DNA of 64,000 nucleotides from Leucaena leucocephala (Eukaryota; Streptophyta; Magnoliopsida; Fabales; Fabaceae), in assembly GCA_037074615.1 (NCBI GenBank), contig CM073558.1, forward strand, positions 16,661,001-16,725,000, given 5' to 3'. The notes beneath the pieces were generated by a model. It searched no databases. It saw nothing but the letters and a program-made list of their open reading frames with translations, and was not told the DNA's origin. Of the stretch, positions 33,256 to 45,589 are shown one piece after another. The position numbers and the translations under genes were made by a program. The stretch's first letter is position 1. The number at the start of each line of letters is the position of its first letter.

Positions 33256-35258
33256 TTTATGGACTCATTGGAAGCATCAAAATCATCAAAAACAACTTTC
33301 TCAGTACTGTTCCAGCATAGACCAAAAAGTCTCATAGTGGAAAAATGGAAACTACACAATTAATTCAAGCAATAACCAACAATATAAGCTTGTCTATGTC
33401 TTAATTTCATCTCTCTAACTTCAATTTGTTCTTTCCACAATATTGTATAGTTTTAGACAGCATCACCACATAGGAAATATCTCACTTTTCTTCCATTAAA
33501 ATCCCAAGATCAAGCTCTTGAATTGAAGGAAACTAAGTTAGGGTAGATTACTTACCTTAGTTCCTATCTAACTTGACTTGAGTAACTTGGATTTCCTCTT
33601 GTCTTTGCTTAGTTCTCACTTGGGCAGCACCTCCCTATTCCTTCTGTAACTTGATGCAAATGTGAAGGAAAATGGAGGGTATTTATAGACCTAAAGCAAG
33701 GCAAATGGATGGCTATGATTGCTTTGGTTACTACTTAATCCAATGGTCCATAATCCACCTTGCATTTTGTCTTGCCCACCAAGTTTTGATGACATCATGG
33801 CTTACATCACCAAGGGACACCTTGCATGCTAGGTGGCACTATGGTGGGGCTGTTGGGATACCTTAGCTGCTGACTCAGTGCTTCCAGAGAATTTTAGAAT
33901 CTTATCTCATAATAAACAGCTGAGATTGTGCAACGTGTCCTTACCTTTTTCTTGAGTTTCCTTCTTCCCTTAGATTAGTGCCATGTGGCATCTTGATAGG
34001 TCCTTGAGGACACATTTCATGCCACCTCATGAATTTCGGATAAGTTCAAAGCTTTATCTGATCAATTGCCCAATTATAACTTGAACCGGGTAATTATACT
34101 TTACTGAAAATCACTAAAATATTATTTTAACTCCACTTAGACCCACATAATCCTTGGGCTACATTTTTGTACTTCTTTAAATGCCATATTGGGTCTCTAA
34201 CAAGATCAAGTACTCCGATTGCTCAATTTCTAAGAAACTTTCCTTGACAATTTATCAAAATGCCCTTAGTTCCTCTTTATTTACTTTAATGATTCTAGGG
34301 GCATTATTGTCTTTTCACATTTTAACAGAATATTTCCTGACCCTGGTCAACTATTCCTGTAGCTCTCTTTGACCTTTTGTCCTGGGTAAAATGACTAAAA
34401 TGAACTTCACTCGTTTCTTAATTATTTTAATAATATAGGGCCATTTTTGTCATTTTAAACATTTTCTGAATATTTCTGGACACTGACCCATTTAACTGAT
34501 GAATTGATATCATGGGCTTGGGCCTCACTTGGCATCATCATGGGCCTCTTGTGATGTAATTTAGACTCATTCAGTCCCAACTTGCTTACTGCTTAAGTTT
34601 TATAATCGGATATCAGGTATCCACAAACTCCCGTCAAAATTCACTAAAGCATGAATAAATTTTTCTACAGAACTCCTTTTGGGGTTCCATCAATTCCCTA
34701 ACCTCTGGCTTCACAAGACGCACCTTCCTAAAACTTCCTATTTATATCTGAAGTCCAGAAGGTCTAATAAAAATTCAAATAACTTTTAAACTATTAGATA
34801 AATATCAATTATCTGGAACTCTAATAAAATTTCTGTATTAGGCTAGATTAACTAATACAATTTTCTCTATCTAATGATGAAGTTTGGGACTGAAATGCTT
34901 TTGGCCAGTTTTGAGCCTTTTATGGCTCAACTTTCTATAATTACCATTTTGCTTTTGTACTCTTGAAATTTATATTTTAGGCCCTCAAATTTTTATAATT
35001 ACACTTCATGGCCCATAACTTGTATCTACTTTCATTTTTAGCCTTAGAACTTTTCTAATTTACATTTAAATCCTTTAACTTTCTTTAATAGCAATTTAGT
35101 CCTTAGACTTTCTCTAAATTACAATTTAGCCCCTTATCTCTTTGTTTGGCTTAAAACTTATCTTAATCATTATCTTTTTTTCTGATTACCGTCCCAATCC
35201 CTTCATAACATCTTTCCTTTATTAGTCTTATACAGATAGGAAAAATTTGGGATGTTAC
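33256..35258 (-). mobile_element. Gypsy-type LTR sequence inserted in CACTA-2 (left boundary uncertain)
   Basis: On the minus strand the block starts TGTAACATCCCAAATT at 35258 and continues with repeated 'grey' sentences such as GGACTAAATTGTAATTT, typical of plant Ty3/gypsy LTRs. It interrupts the TNP2 remnant between the LKHGRKT region and the KVPQEYSSN region. The first 80 bases or so (33256-33340) may still be TNP2. No target duplication was identified, and part of TNP2 is missing, so a deletion probably accompanied or followed insertion. ORFs inside are not convincing genes. Confidence 0.6.
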
Positions 35259-36379
35259 AGATGGCGTTAACTAAGAAACCTTTTGTGAAAAGGTAGACTG
35301 TCTTCCTTCCATGCTTGAGTTGCATGTAGTTAGTGTCTTCACATATAGGACATGCTTTATTCCCCTTAACACTATAACCTGACAAATTTCTATATGTCGA
35401 GAAGTTATTTATCATGGCGAAGATCATGGCATGTAGTTTGAATGTCTCTTGTTTATATGCATCAAATACATCAACACATTCTTCCCAAAATTTCTTCAAA
35501 TCTTTAATCAAATATGCCAAGTACATATCTATATTGTTTACCAGTTGTTTTGGCCTGAGATCATCAAAGACAACCATATATACTTTTGCTTCATACATAA
35601 CGCAGAAGGCAAGTTGTAAATCACAAGGAGAACTAGCCAAGCATTGTGTGTGCTATTGAAATTACCATTGATTCCATCCGTACATAGCAAGCTGAAGATT
35701 TCTAGGCTTAGCCAAATATAGGAAAATTCTAATCTATTATCTTCCATTGAGGAGAATTAGTTGGGTGACTAAGTTTTCTATCATTTATTTTACCATCAAA
35801 ATGCCATATCAAGTTCTTTGTATCTGTGGCATTAGCAAACAAATGCTTAAATCATGGTATTATTGGAAGATACCACAATACCTTTGAAGGAAAGCCTTTA
35901 GTAATCTCATCACAATCATCACTGTCTTTCTTCATTTTGTATATTGAAATGCCACATTTAAGGCACTTATTAAGCCTTTATACTCATTTTTGTACAGTAT
36001 ATAGTTATTAGAACACACATATTTCTTCTTATAGGATAAACCCATTGGGCCCAATATTTTCTTTACCTCGTACATTCCTTTTAGAAGTATATTGCCTACA
36101 GGAAGCGTATTACTCAACAACTTAAGCAATTCTATCAAATTAGAATCTATCCAACTACTTGATTTTAAATTCATCAATCGTAACACAAATTTTAACCTTA
36201 TGTACTCATCTTTATTCCCTAGGTACAATAGCATCTAAGTATCACTTACCGAACTTTCACATATTGGATAGAACTGTAGAAATGACTTGACTCTAATATC
36301 ACAAAACATATCATGAATAAAGTTATCATTCGCAAAACAAATTGAAGTTTTTTTAACTCTATTGGAGTACTTTTAATGG

Positions 36380-36540
36380 TGGTTTCTTCATAAACAGCCC
36401 TAAAAATATTTTTTACGGCGGTTTTTCAAAAAATTTCCATGAAAAATCTTTAAAATAGAAACTTAATTACAAAAATGCCATTGCCTTTTTTTACGTCATT
36501 TTTTCAAATAACCATCGTGAATTAGAGCCATGAAAATTGT
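36380..36540. repeat. Right subterminal repeats of CACTA-2
   Basis: Several motifs of the type ACGGCGGTTTTTC and CCATGAAAA, resembling those at the left end of the element. They end in the inverted CACTA terminus at 36554. Confidence 0.65.
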
Positions 36541-36554
36541 TTTTTATAGTAGTG

Positions 36555-37531
36555 ATAAAATCATCCCATGCAATCGTTAGTACATGAAGACAACCCTAAT
36601 GTATAAGACCACCGCAAACTTTGATATGAGATGAATAAGAATAAGCATCGTCGATGTTCACTTTAATCCATCCCTCTCTAGGTGCTTGCTACTACTCCAA
36701 CATCTTGTTTCATGAGGTACCTTGAACATTAGAGCCAATGAGGATCTGTTGAGAATGGTGAATGCTGTACAACTGAGACTTAGAATTATTAATCACACTC
36801 TCATTCTCAATCTTCGTCCCCTAAAAAATAAATAGATTCCAACGACACGAAAACCACCAAGAGACCATCGCAAATAGAGCCAAAGAGATTTAGGGAGTAA
36901 AATTGCCTTAATTGTACAAGGTGCACTACCTTGCGCCATTGAGGTTACCGCTTGTCTAATAATACTTCGATCTTCATTAAGCTCTATACCACTTGGCACT
37001 TCTTAACCTAAGGCCACCGTATAATTTTTCTAGACATACTAAGTCCCATACTACTAGAGAAATCTTATTATGGTTTTCAAAGCTTCCATAAAGAAAGTGT
37101 CAATTGTTATAGTCTAACGCTTGTTGGGAGCTTGGTGCAATAGCATGTTCTGGATCACATGAATTGGACTTGCTCAAGGGATAATGAGTTTGTTTTCCAT
37201 CGTGAAAGCTTAGCTTTAACTCTATCAATGGTTCCTTGAATGAATCCTTGCCTACTCATTTTTTAGCACTGATCTCTACTAATAAGATAATATGGTCTGC
37301 AAAGAAAAGATAGGAAAGGGGTGTCCATTCTTTGTTAGCCTGATTGGTTTCTAATATCTAGCTTCCACATTTTTCTGAATTAAATGAACCAATCTCTCTA
37401 TATAGATCACAAAAAGGTAAGGTGACATCGGGTTTTCTGCCGAACACCTCGAGATGACTAAAATTGGTCAACCTTGCTTCCATTCCAAAGTAAATGTAAA
37501 TTAGTTGTACTAACACAACTAAATATAATGT
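36555..37531 (-). mobile_element. LINE-1, RT C-terminal part, zf-RVT region and RNase H start
   Basis: The minus strand begins IFSCVSTTNLHLLWNGSKV and SRGVRQ, the RT motif before the GDP-x-SPYLF block. After a frame change comes MSPYLFVIYIERLVHLIQ, then KPIRLTKNGH. The zf-RVT-linked segment has ALFAMVSWWFSCRWNL (about 36810-36880). The RNase H start is GWIKVNIDDAYSYSSH followed by KVCGGLIH (about 36600-36690). Stops and frameshifts are frequent. The right edge at 37531 is the Athila insertion point; adding the right-hand fragment restores PFIDVIFSCVSTTN in frame. Confidence 0.85.
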
Positions 37532-38892
37532 TGATAAATCCCTATTTTATTATATTATTTCTTATCTATTTGAGGGAATTTATCATGTTTAATAATCATT
37601 ATTATAGAAGTTTTACTCATTTTGTACTTTAATTGACTATATAAATTAAATAACTAAAAATGTCATTTTCTTGACTTTTTACTAATTTTATTATTTTCTT
37701 AATCACACTAGTATGCATGAGGTATTTTTATCTTTTCTGATTTTTAAGAAGAGGAAAATAATTAATTATGACTGGATCACTTGCTTATATGGTTGCCACC
37801 TAGGATTAATGAAATGAATTATCTTAAGAGATTGAGGAGGTTTGGAGATAATTGAAGATACTGAAGATAAATAAAAATTATCATTATCTTTTGAAGAGTC
37901 AATCAGTGAATGTACCCACATCAATAGGACACACTCCCAAAAGCTATATAAATTAAACAACCCCTGAGTCTCCTCCATTCAACACACCAACTCACTCCAC
38001 ACATCTCCTCTCTTCTCAAAGCCAACTTGACATTATTTCATCCACCATCTCATTTTCATCTTTTTGCTTTCTTTCCACATCCAATAGTATAATCTAGCCA
38101 CAAAAGTGGCTAGTCCTCCCTTGTTCTTCAGGATGGTGTCTAAGGCTTGAGTTTATTGTGCTAAATGTAAGGAGTTATACTATTTATTTATTTTGATCTT
38201 TATTTTCTATGCAATGTTATGATTTTCTAGATTTAGGTTTTGAAAATTGTATATGTTGACTTATGATTTCAATTGAGATACCTTGTGATCAAACCATTAT
38301 GTTTTACTATTTAAGTTATTATTTTAGTTTTTATTTCATATCTTTTGGTTCCTTATATAGCTATGCATATCTTCTCTTTGATGATTATTTTAAGATTAAT
38401 ATGTATAGTTATATTTAGGATTTCAATTGAATACCTATTATTGAAGACTAATCATATCTTATTGATCAATTCACATGCTACATGGTACCTTTAAATAACC
38501 ATCTTTGAGGCAATTATATGCTAGATCTAGGTATGATTGTTGATTTTAAGATGATGACTTAGACGATTGCCTAGGGTTCTACATAATAAGACTTAGTATA
38601 TATAATTATGATAACTTCCGATATTATTTCTACCAATGATAGCCGACATCATCCATTCTTGGGAATGTTCAACTCACTGGTAATCGTATCGTTTAACTCT
38701 TCATCTTACCTACTTTCTTGCAATCAATGCTTTAAATTGAATATTCTTTTTTACCCTTATCTACTCTTTAATCACTTTAATTAATCATAATTAAGCCGAG
38801 CATTGACTCCGCTTGGAGATTGACCTAGGGTTAGCTCCTATACATAGGTTAAAACTAGTAATTAATATGGGCACTAACGATAGGCGACATTA
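37532..38892 (+). repeat. 5' LTR of the Athila-like element
   Basis: About 1,361 bp, matching 48473-49758 throughout with many substitutions and small indels. Shared landmarks include the opening TGATAAATCCCTATTT, a TATA-like GCTATATAAATT near 37945, AGGCTTGAG(T/C)T(T/C)ATTGTGCT, and an end near TAGGCGACATTA. Confidence 0.9.
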
Positions 38893-38897
38893 AATTT

Positions 38898-38915
38898 TGG
38901 TGCTATTATCGAGGA
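38898..38915 (+). promoter_or_regulatory. Primer-binding site of the Athila-like element
   Basis: TGGTGCTATTATCGAGGA lies five bases after the LTR. It resembles a decayed form of the TGGCGCC-x-TTGCCGGGGA site of plant Athila/Tat elements. A better preserved version occurs at 56487-56504 on the minus strand. Confidence 0.7.
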
Positions 38916-39279
38916 GTCAATTCCCTTGACTCATTGGTTAATTAAGTGTATTTTCTTTTTTTTTCTAGCTTTATTTCTTAGTATGTAATGGAGTCTAGTG
39001 TTTAGGTGTTTTTGAGTTTAGTAAATTTTGGTTTCATCCTCCCTAGTTTGTAGGAATTGAATTGTTCCTGACTTGCCTACAAAAATCTAAGAAAATTCAC
39101 ACTGCAAGTTTTTGACGTTCTAAACATTGTTAATAGTTTTAACTATTAGGTCTGACCTATTTTGTCAAATTTAGATGTTTGAGTTATGTTTCTATTTTTC
39201 TTTGTATTTTTTATTTTTTTAATTTATCTATTATTCACATTTTCTTTGTTTCCTTTTCTAAATTATATGATGGCTTGGT

Positions 39280-39605
39280 TTAATAATCATCATGAATATA
39301 ATCCTAATCTAACCATACCCTACCAGTTTTTCATAGGTTATAATATTTCAAGGGATTAGGCTAGAGAACAAATATCCTCCATTGCATAGAACATCTATAA
39401 ACCTTTTACTGAATATTGCATCACAAAATACCTGATGAATACCTCATACTATATTTCCATAGGGGATTAATTGAAAGAGTATGACAAAAAAATAATAGAT
39501 AATGCAGGTGGAGGAGACTTGTTAGAATTAACTGTAAACAAAGTTTGAGAACTTTTTAGATCATTTGTCATTAGTAACTAATAATACATGACTCAATTAC
39601 CACCT
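39280..39605 (+). pseudogene. Athila-like gag remnant
   Basis: The plus strand near 39470-39600 encodes LKEYDKKIIDNAGGGDLLEL, then TVNKV, a stop, and ELFRSFVISN. This resembles the region of plant Athila/Tat gag proteins with the Ile-Asp-x-Ala-x-Gly-Gly motif before the (E/N)L...N segment. No continuous frame survives. Confidence 0.55.
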
Positions 39606-39672
39606 TAACTATATCATGAACTGTCATTCTCACCACATAAACCCTACTCTGAGCCTCCATTTACCCCATATG

Positions 39673-41540
39673 TGTTGGAAATCGTGCCCTAGGGGTTAAT
39701 CATTGTCTTATGAACATTATTGATTTATGAATTTATTAATTGAGTTATCATATTATTTGCATGTTTACTATGATGACCATCTTTGGATAATTCATGATAT
39801 TATCCTAAATGTCCTTGGTCGATCATCTATGTGGGAGCACAGATGAAATAAGACCAGTATGACTTTGAAGATGTATAGAGATATAAATCAAAGTCATAAG
39901 CACATGTAAGAGTACAGGGTGTTGGACCGACCCGCTATGAGAGAACTGCATGGGTAACGTCATAAGCTTCTCTCATATACAAACCATGTCAATATGCCCT
40001 TTGACCTGAGATCATCATGGATTCCTACATGACAAAACGCTCAACTTTGACCTAGTCAAAAGTCACTTTTGACCAAGTGATCATAAAGACTATGTTCGGG
40101 TTTAGTGGTTTTTCATGCGGAGGAATGTGAATGGTCAAGATGGAATTTGTCCCTCACATTCGTGGAGAGATATTACTGGGCCCCTCGATGAGTGAGTCTG
40201 AGAAATGTATGGCCATACTGTAATGGAAAGGTAGTTCCATTTCTATAGTCAGACTACTCAGGGATCGAGAAAGTAACGGTCGGGAATAGGAGGATGACAT
40301 CATCCATGCCTCATCCATGACCAAAATATCGCGTGACAGAAGGGACAAGATATGGTTGTATAAAATGTTACATCGTTTATCGATCCTCATATGATTTGGG
40401 TAGTTGTTATGTCTTGCTAGAGACCGCTTGCGACTTGTGGGCCAGTATAGCAAATGGCCCACTGCCAACTTCATATGGGCCTACAGGGTCGCACACAAAA
40501 TAGCCCAACACGAGCTATGATGTCCAGATTCATTGAATCTAAGACATGTCCAGATTCAATGAATGATCCAGGTGAATGTATGTATATTTATTTATATTTA
40601 TATTCGTATATATATAAATTCGTATATATATATATTATATATATGAGATATATGAGATTTAATTTATAAGGATAAATTAAATCTCTATCACGTTTGAATT
40701 CGAAATTCAAATTGATAGGATATCTCATATAAGAGATATTTATAAGATTTAATTTATAAGGATAAATTAAATCTCTATCACGTTTGAATTCGAAATTCAA
40801 ATTGATAGGATATCTCATATAAGAGATATTTATAAGATTTAATTTTAAGGATAAATTAAATCCCTATCATGTTTGAATTTGAAATTCAAATTGATAGGAT
40901 ATCTCAAATTTATTTTATGAGAATAAATCAAATATAGTTCAGTCTCATCTTTATTTAAAGTTAAATAAATAGGTAATTAAATCTGTGGGACGGATTTAAT
41001 ATTATTTATTTAATTAGTTTCTTATAAAATTATACAATATATGATATTGTATTATTTTCGGAATTAATATAAAATTAACTCCTAAAATCCTTTTCGGTTA
41101 GAGAAAACGCAGAGCATCCTATATATCTAATATTAGGAGCTACGTTTTGGAACAAACACACACATAGAACACAGAAAGGCCGGAGGGGACTCTGCAAAAG
41201 GTTTGCAGATAAGAAACTGCCGAAATAGAGACGGAGAGGACGAACTCTTGAGAAAGCCCTGGAGGGACAAGAGACGCTAGCACGTCGTTCGTGGTTGAAA
41301 AGCTGTTCGTGTGGATACCAGTAGAGGAAGCCGACCTGAGTCGTCGACTTCTTGTGATCAGAAAGGGAGCACGAGCCGCAGAGAGAAGCTGTGAACGTCG
41401 TGACCGAAAGCTGTGGAAGTCGCTGAGACACACTGAGGGTAATGCTTCTTCCCACTTGACTTAAACACATACGGTAGATCCTGGCAAGGAATGAAAAATT
41501 TTTAAGATAATTTCCGCTGCGTGTCTTTCAATTCCTTACA
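39673..41540 (+). mobile_element. Solo copia LTR (solo LTR C)
   Basis: An 1,868-bp complete LTR from TGTTGGAAATCG to TTCCTTACA, flanked by perfect duplications ATATG (39668-39672 and 41541-41545). It is in the same family as the full element at 4576-13110 and contains three 90-bp palindromic units (about 40660-40900). It lies inside the Athila-like element. Confidence 0.95.
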
Positions 41541-42785
41541 ATATGTGCCAACTCACCAACTCCCAACCCAGCCATCCAAGCTATATGGTGAATCTTAATT
41601 TAGTAGATATTCTTCATTCATTTCTATTTCCAAGGATGAGCAGATACAATTTATGAAAAAAAAAACTATATGATCGATTGGTATCACAATAGCCCACATT
41701 ACTTATTGAAGTAGAGGTGTTTGGAAGGTTTAAAGAATTGGAAGAACATAAAAGTGATATGGATAAGCTTTGGAGCAACATAGCCCAAATTGAATCTGAA
41801 GGAAAAGAACAAGTATCATGTCCTCAAGATTCATGCGAAGAGTAAGTAAAAACTTTAGACAAAGCCGTAAATAACTGTCAATAAAAGGTAAGTCAAGAAC
41901 AAACTCCAGAGGAGTCATCTGTCCCTTTGGTAATATAGCTCATATCTTCAAAGAAGTTGACTCAATGGTAGTCCTTAAATAAAGATGCTACTTGTAATGC
42001 CTCTAACTCTTTATGTGATGACTATAATATGTCTGATCATGTTTCTCTTCCTAGTACTACATGTGTATCATCTTTTACTAGGGAAGATAGTGAACATGTT
42101 ACAAACATTGAGCCCTACTTGAGTACTAATATTGACCTATCTTATAATGACAACTTGCTTAAATCTCCTTCTCCCCCCCCTTACATGCGTATAAGGATAA
42201 TAAAGTTCTTAAAGGAAATGTTAATAATGATGCCTCACATACATCCTTTACATATACATGTACCGATGGTTCACTTTGCATGAATAATATTCAATTATCT
42301 AGAAGGATATCCACATTGCACGAACATGATGGAGTAGATAATAATGGCATTCCTATAATTTCTAATAGTCCTAAAAAACTTGAGGAATGTGTTTTTGTTG
42401 TATTGCTAGGACCCAAGAAATCTCATGATGAAATAAAGGCTACTACAATAATCGAGAAAATCGCTCTAGCACCATAAAATGCTAGAACAAAGAAAAAGGA
42501 GGTATAAGATCAAGACTAAACCATTGTAAATCATACCCACTATTAAGGAAGATGAAAATGAGGGTACTAATAAGGATGAGATATTATCATATGATTTTTC
42601 ACCCAATAAAGAAATAAGCACTAATGATTATATTCTAATCACTCATGTTGAAGTCAAGACTCTTATTGCATGAAGTCTTATTGATTTTATTAAATGTGAG
42701 AAATACTTGTGTTTATATATATATATATATATTATAGAGTTCTTACATCCAGTGTCTTGATTACTAACCTTGCACGCTTGAAGAT
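41541..42785 (+). other. Athila-like internal sequence, no recognisable protein
   Basis: Open stretches at 42029-42283 and 42280-42477 have no family I can name and are separated by stops. They are probably decayed gag-downstream sequence of the Athila-like element. A short (TA)n run is at about 42717-42732. Confidence 0.4.
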
Positions 42786-43511
42786 TGTCATGTCCCAAAA
42801 TTTGGATCGTGACTGGCACAGAATATAAATAATTTCACATTTTGAAAGTCTAAAACCTTAAATAAAACATTTGAAACGAAAATCATAATAAATTACATTT
42901 CATAAATCAAAAGCAAGTCCTCTGTAGGAATCTTAGCAGGATCGTCATTGTATAACCGATCTCCCGATGATCCTATAACATACTGCAAATGTTCAAAGTT
43001 TTCATAACATTTTTCAAAACAACCAAAATCTTTTTTAAGAACTATGTTGAGCATTTACCCTTTTATCAAAATAATACAAGTACTTAATAATGATAATTAC
43101 ATTAAAATCAGTCTTGTTCAAAAACAATACTTTGGCAGGAGGATTAGGGTCAACTGCACTATCTAAAGCCAAATAATCTACTCGTAAATAATATCCCAAA
43201 AATATGATTTAAAAATGCGAAAATAAACAATGTATAATCATGTTGAAAATGTATCTCATAACATTTCATAATTGGATGCAAATCTTTTCGTAAACATTTT
43301 TATTTCAGGGAAAACAATTTGAAATAACCATTTCAAATCAATCATTTAAAAGTAATCCTTTCAAAGCTATCATTTTTCCGTAGGACTTCAACAGAACATA
43401 ACCAGACGTGGACACAGTCCACGAGGGTAAATAACTATGAGTAGCACGAGGCCACGAAACAGGCATGGACACACAGTCTATAAGGGTAAATAACCAATAT
43501 CATGGTTAAAT

Positions 43512-44400
43512 GCCACTAACTGTCGTGAGAATGAATCCCACAAAATAAATCTGGTGGCTCAAGGCCACTAACTGTCACGAGAATAAATCTTACTAGGGCT
43601 GTGCAAGAAGCCCAGAGCCTGCCCAAGCCTGGACAAAATATACCCTGTCCAGCCAGATAAAAAGTGGCCCAATGTAAAATGGGTAATTTCATGCAAGGCC
43701 AATATTCGGGCAAGGGTTGCTGCCCTACCTATTTAGCCCTGCCTAATTAATTACTTTTTTATATATCAAAATTTATAAATTATAGTATTTTACATAGAAT
43801 AAATATGATGGATACTAGTGATTAAAGGGTTATTTTACAAATATGAGTAGTCAAGTAAGTAATTGCATCCTTTAAAATTTATAACTAAATTAATTTCTTT
43901 CTTTGTTTTTTTAAACTATGGTAACCGTCATATTTTTTTCAGATGCTTCATCTTTGTCAATTTTAGGAAGATTGATACAAAGTTACAATTGCAAGCTACT
44001 TAGACTTTAATACTTTTTTTATATGCCATGAATTTCAAAACTTTAATTATTGTCTTTATGTTGTCTTATTCTTAGTAAATTATGTATATTATTTAATTCT
44101 TAAAGACATATGAATATAGTATTATTTTATAAGTTCATAATTGCATATTTTTGTTTACAATATGAGCAGGGCATCACGACTTAGGCATACCCAACCCGCC
44201 CATACCCAGCCTAAAATAATTAGGGCTTTTATCGAGCAGGGTCGGACATCGGACTGCAAAATACAACCCATGTATTTTTCGGGCAGGGCATACACACCCC
44301 TAAATCTCACGAAATAATCTGGTGGCTCATTGCCACTAACTGTGGCGAGAATAAATTCTACGAAATAATCTGGTGGCTCAATGCCACTAACTGTCGAGCT
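43512..44400 (+). repeat. 51-bp minisatellite, four units, split by hAT-2
   Basis: The phrase GCCACTAACTGT recurs at 43512, 43564, 44332 and 44383 within longer units containing CTGGTGGCTCA and GAGAATAAAT. The first two are 52 bp apart and the last two 51 bp apart. The middle spacing becomes 51 bp once hAT-2 and one 8-bp duplication are subtracted, so the array pre-dates the insertion. Confidence 0.85.
43594..44302 (+). mobile_element. Non-autonomous hAT element (hAT-2), same family as hAT-1
   Basis: The left end reads TAGGGCTGTGCA and the right end, reverse-complemented, TAGGGGTGTGTA. The flanks are AATCTTAC (43586-43593) and AATCTCAC (44303-44310), an 8-bp duplication with one mismatch. 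It is 709 bp and has no transposase. The core shares with hAT-1 the passage AGATGCTT(T/C)ATCTTTGTCAAT and the TTACAATT(A/G)CAA(A/G)CTACTTAGACTT that follows. The ORFs at 43516-43713 and 44155-44487 overlap its GC-rich ends and are artefacts. Confidence 0.9.
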
Positions 44401-45551
44401 CAAGTGTAACCATAGTGCACCAAAAACTAATAGTACTGCTGTTAGCAACCAGCGTTTTGTAGTCTGTCCTTTCCAAAACCTTTCCAATCATGCGCGATGT
44501 CCATTTCACTTGTAATGATGATAACAATTTCTAATGCAATAAACTTGAGTAAGAATACTTTTGAATTTCAAGATTTTCCCCCGGCATGAATATTTTAAAA
44601 TCAAATATCAAGTTACTATAAAAATATATGAAATTCGCATAGGAATATTTCATGAATAACATCAGTTCAATGTCAAATTCTTTTCTAAAATCTCTTTATC
44701 ATTTTTCATGCATAATCATAATCTTTTTGTAAACCGTTTGAAAATCATTTCTAACGATTAAAACCCTAATTTCGTAAAATTTGCTTTTCGTAAATCATTT
44801 TGAAATTCAACATTTTAAATGAAATAACAAGTTATAAAAATAATACTTCAAGGGAACATTATTCACTCACCTACCACGCTCTAAAACCTTTACGCGTTTC
44901 ATCCAACCACTTTCGATTATTTTCACTTCTCAATTACCTTATATTCCAAAACAATATATTAACGTTCTAGTCAAAGTTTTAACAGAAATATACAATCTTT
45001 CTCTCAATCAACTACTCCCTTGGAGAAAAACTCATTATGTGTGATTACCCTTCAAGTCATTATTATCAAAGCATTAGCTATTTCACTAATTTACCAAATA
45101 ATACTTTCCTTATTATGCCTCAACATGAAAATGCATTTAATTGACAATAAGTTAGTATTTCAAATGTACTGCTGTGAATATTTTTAACTTTGACATCCTT
45201 AGCAAAGTCATTGCTATAATCAACTTCCTTTTTTGCCTTTCAAGCAAATCTACATCACATAGTTAAATCAGCTTCCAATTAAAACTAAACTATTGCTCAA
45301 AGTCCTTCATTCACATTATGCCTCTATTTCCTTTTTCTCTCCTGCAGCATAACCACACGCACACATAAATTATATCTTCACAGCACCCGCAATCACAGTA
45401 TATACACACACATATGCCTCCACCAAGACAGTCAGCTATACACACACACACATATATATATGTTCACCTATAGCAACACCTTATTCATAAGTCGAGACAG
45501 AGACATCCCTTAGCTCATCTTCTTCCTTCATCCTACTGCATTTCCCATATA

Positions 45552-45553
<2 letters not shown>

Positions 45554-45587
<34 letters not shown>
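45554..45587. repeat. (AT)n microsatellite
   Basis: A pure AT dinucleotide run of about 34 bp, followed and preceded by shorter CA/TA tracts (about 45405-45460 and 45610-45660). Confidence 0.95.

Positions 45588-45589
<2 letters not shown>

Larger units (their letters stand above)
30640..36234 (-). pseudogene. TNP2-type CACTA transposase gene, fragmented
   Basis: Minus-strand pieces, N to C. 35932-36234: LIELLKLLSNTLPVGNILLK and GLSYKKKYVCSNNYILYKNEY. 35538-35747: LLCTDGINGN, then YNLPSALCMKQKY. 35203-35640: DAYKQETFKLHAMIFAMINNF, NLSGYSVKGNKACPICEDTN and LKHGRKT. After two LTR insertions, 33256-33340 and 31230-31419 give INSHGVKVPQEYSSN-like sequence across the solo LTR. About 30640-31000 gives a DUF4216-like end (FKVLIFKSKWV, FIFTSQAIQVFYVSDP). 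This is the catalytic DDE-type transposase of En/Spm elements in plants. The middle of the protein is missing around the gypsy-type LTR, and several stops and frameshifts are present. Confidence 0.85.
26422..36554 (-). mobile_element. CACTA (En/Spm-type) transposon with TNP2 and Transposase_24 remnants (CACTA-2)
   Basis: The left end reads CACTACAAAAAAAATTTAATG and the right end, reverse-complemented, CACTACTATAAAAAAC. The 3-bp duplication ATA flanks it (26419-26421 and 36555-36557). Subterminal copies of a GGCGGTT...CCGTGGAAA-type motif occur at about 26460-26850 and 36380-36540. On the minus strand a TNP2-type transposase gene comes first, then a Transposase_24 gene, the usual order for plant CACTA elements. 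Both are pseudogenes. A copia solo LTR and a gypsy-type LTR have inserted. Without them it would be about 6.3 kb, so internal sequence has also been lost. Confidence 0.9.
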
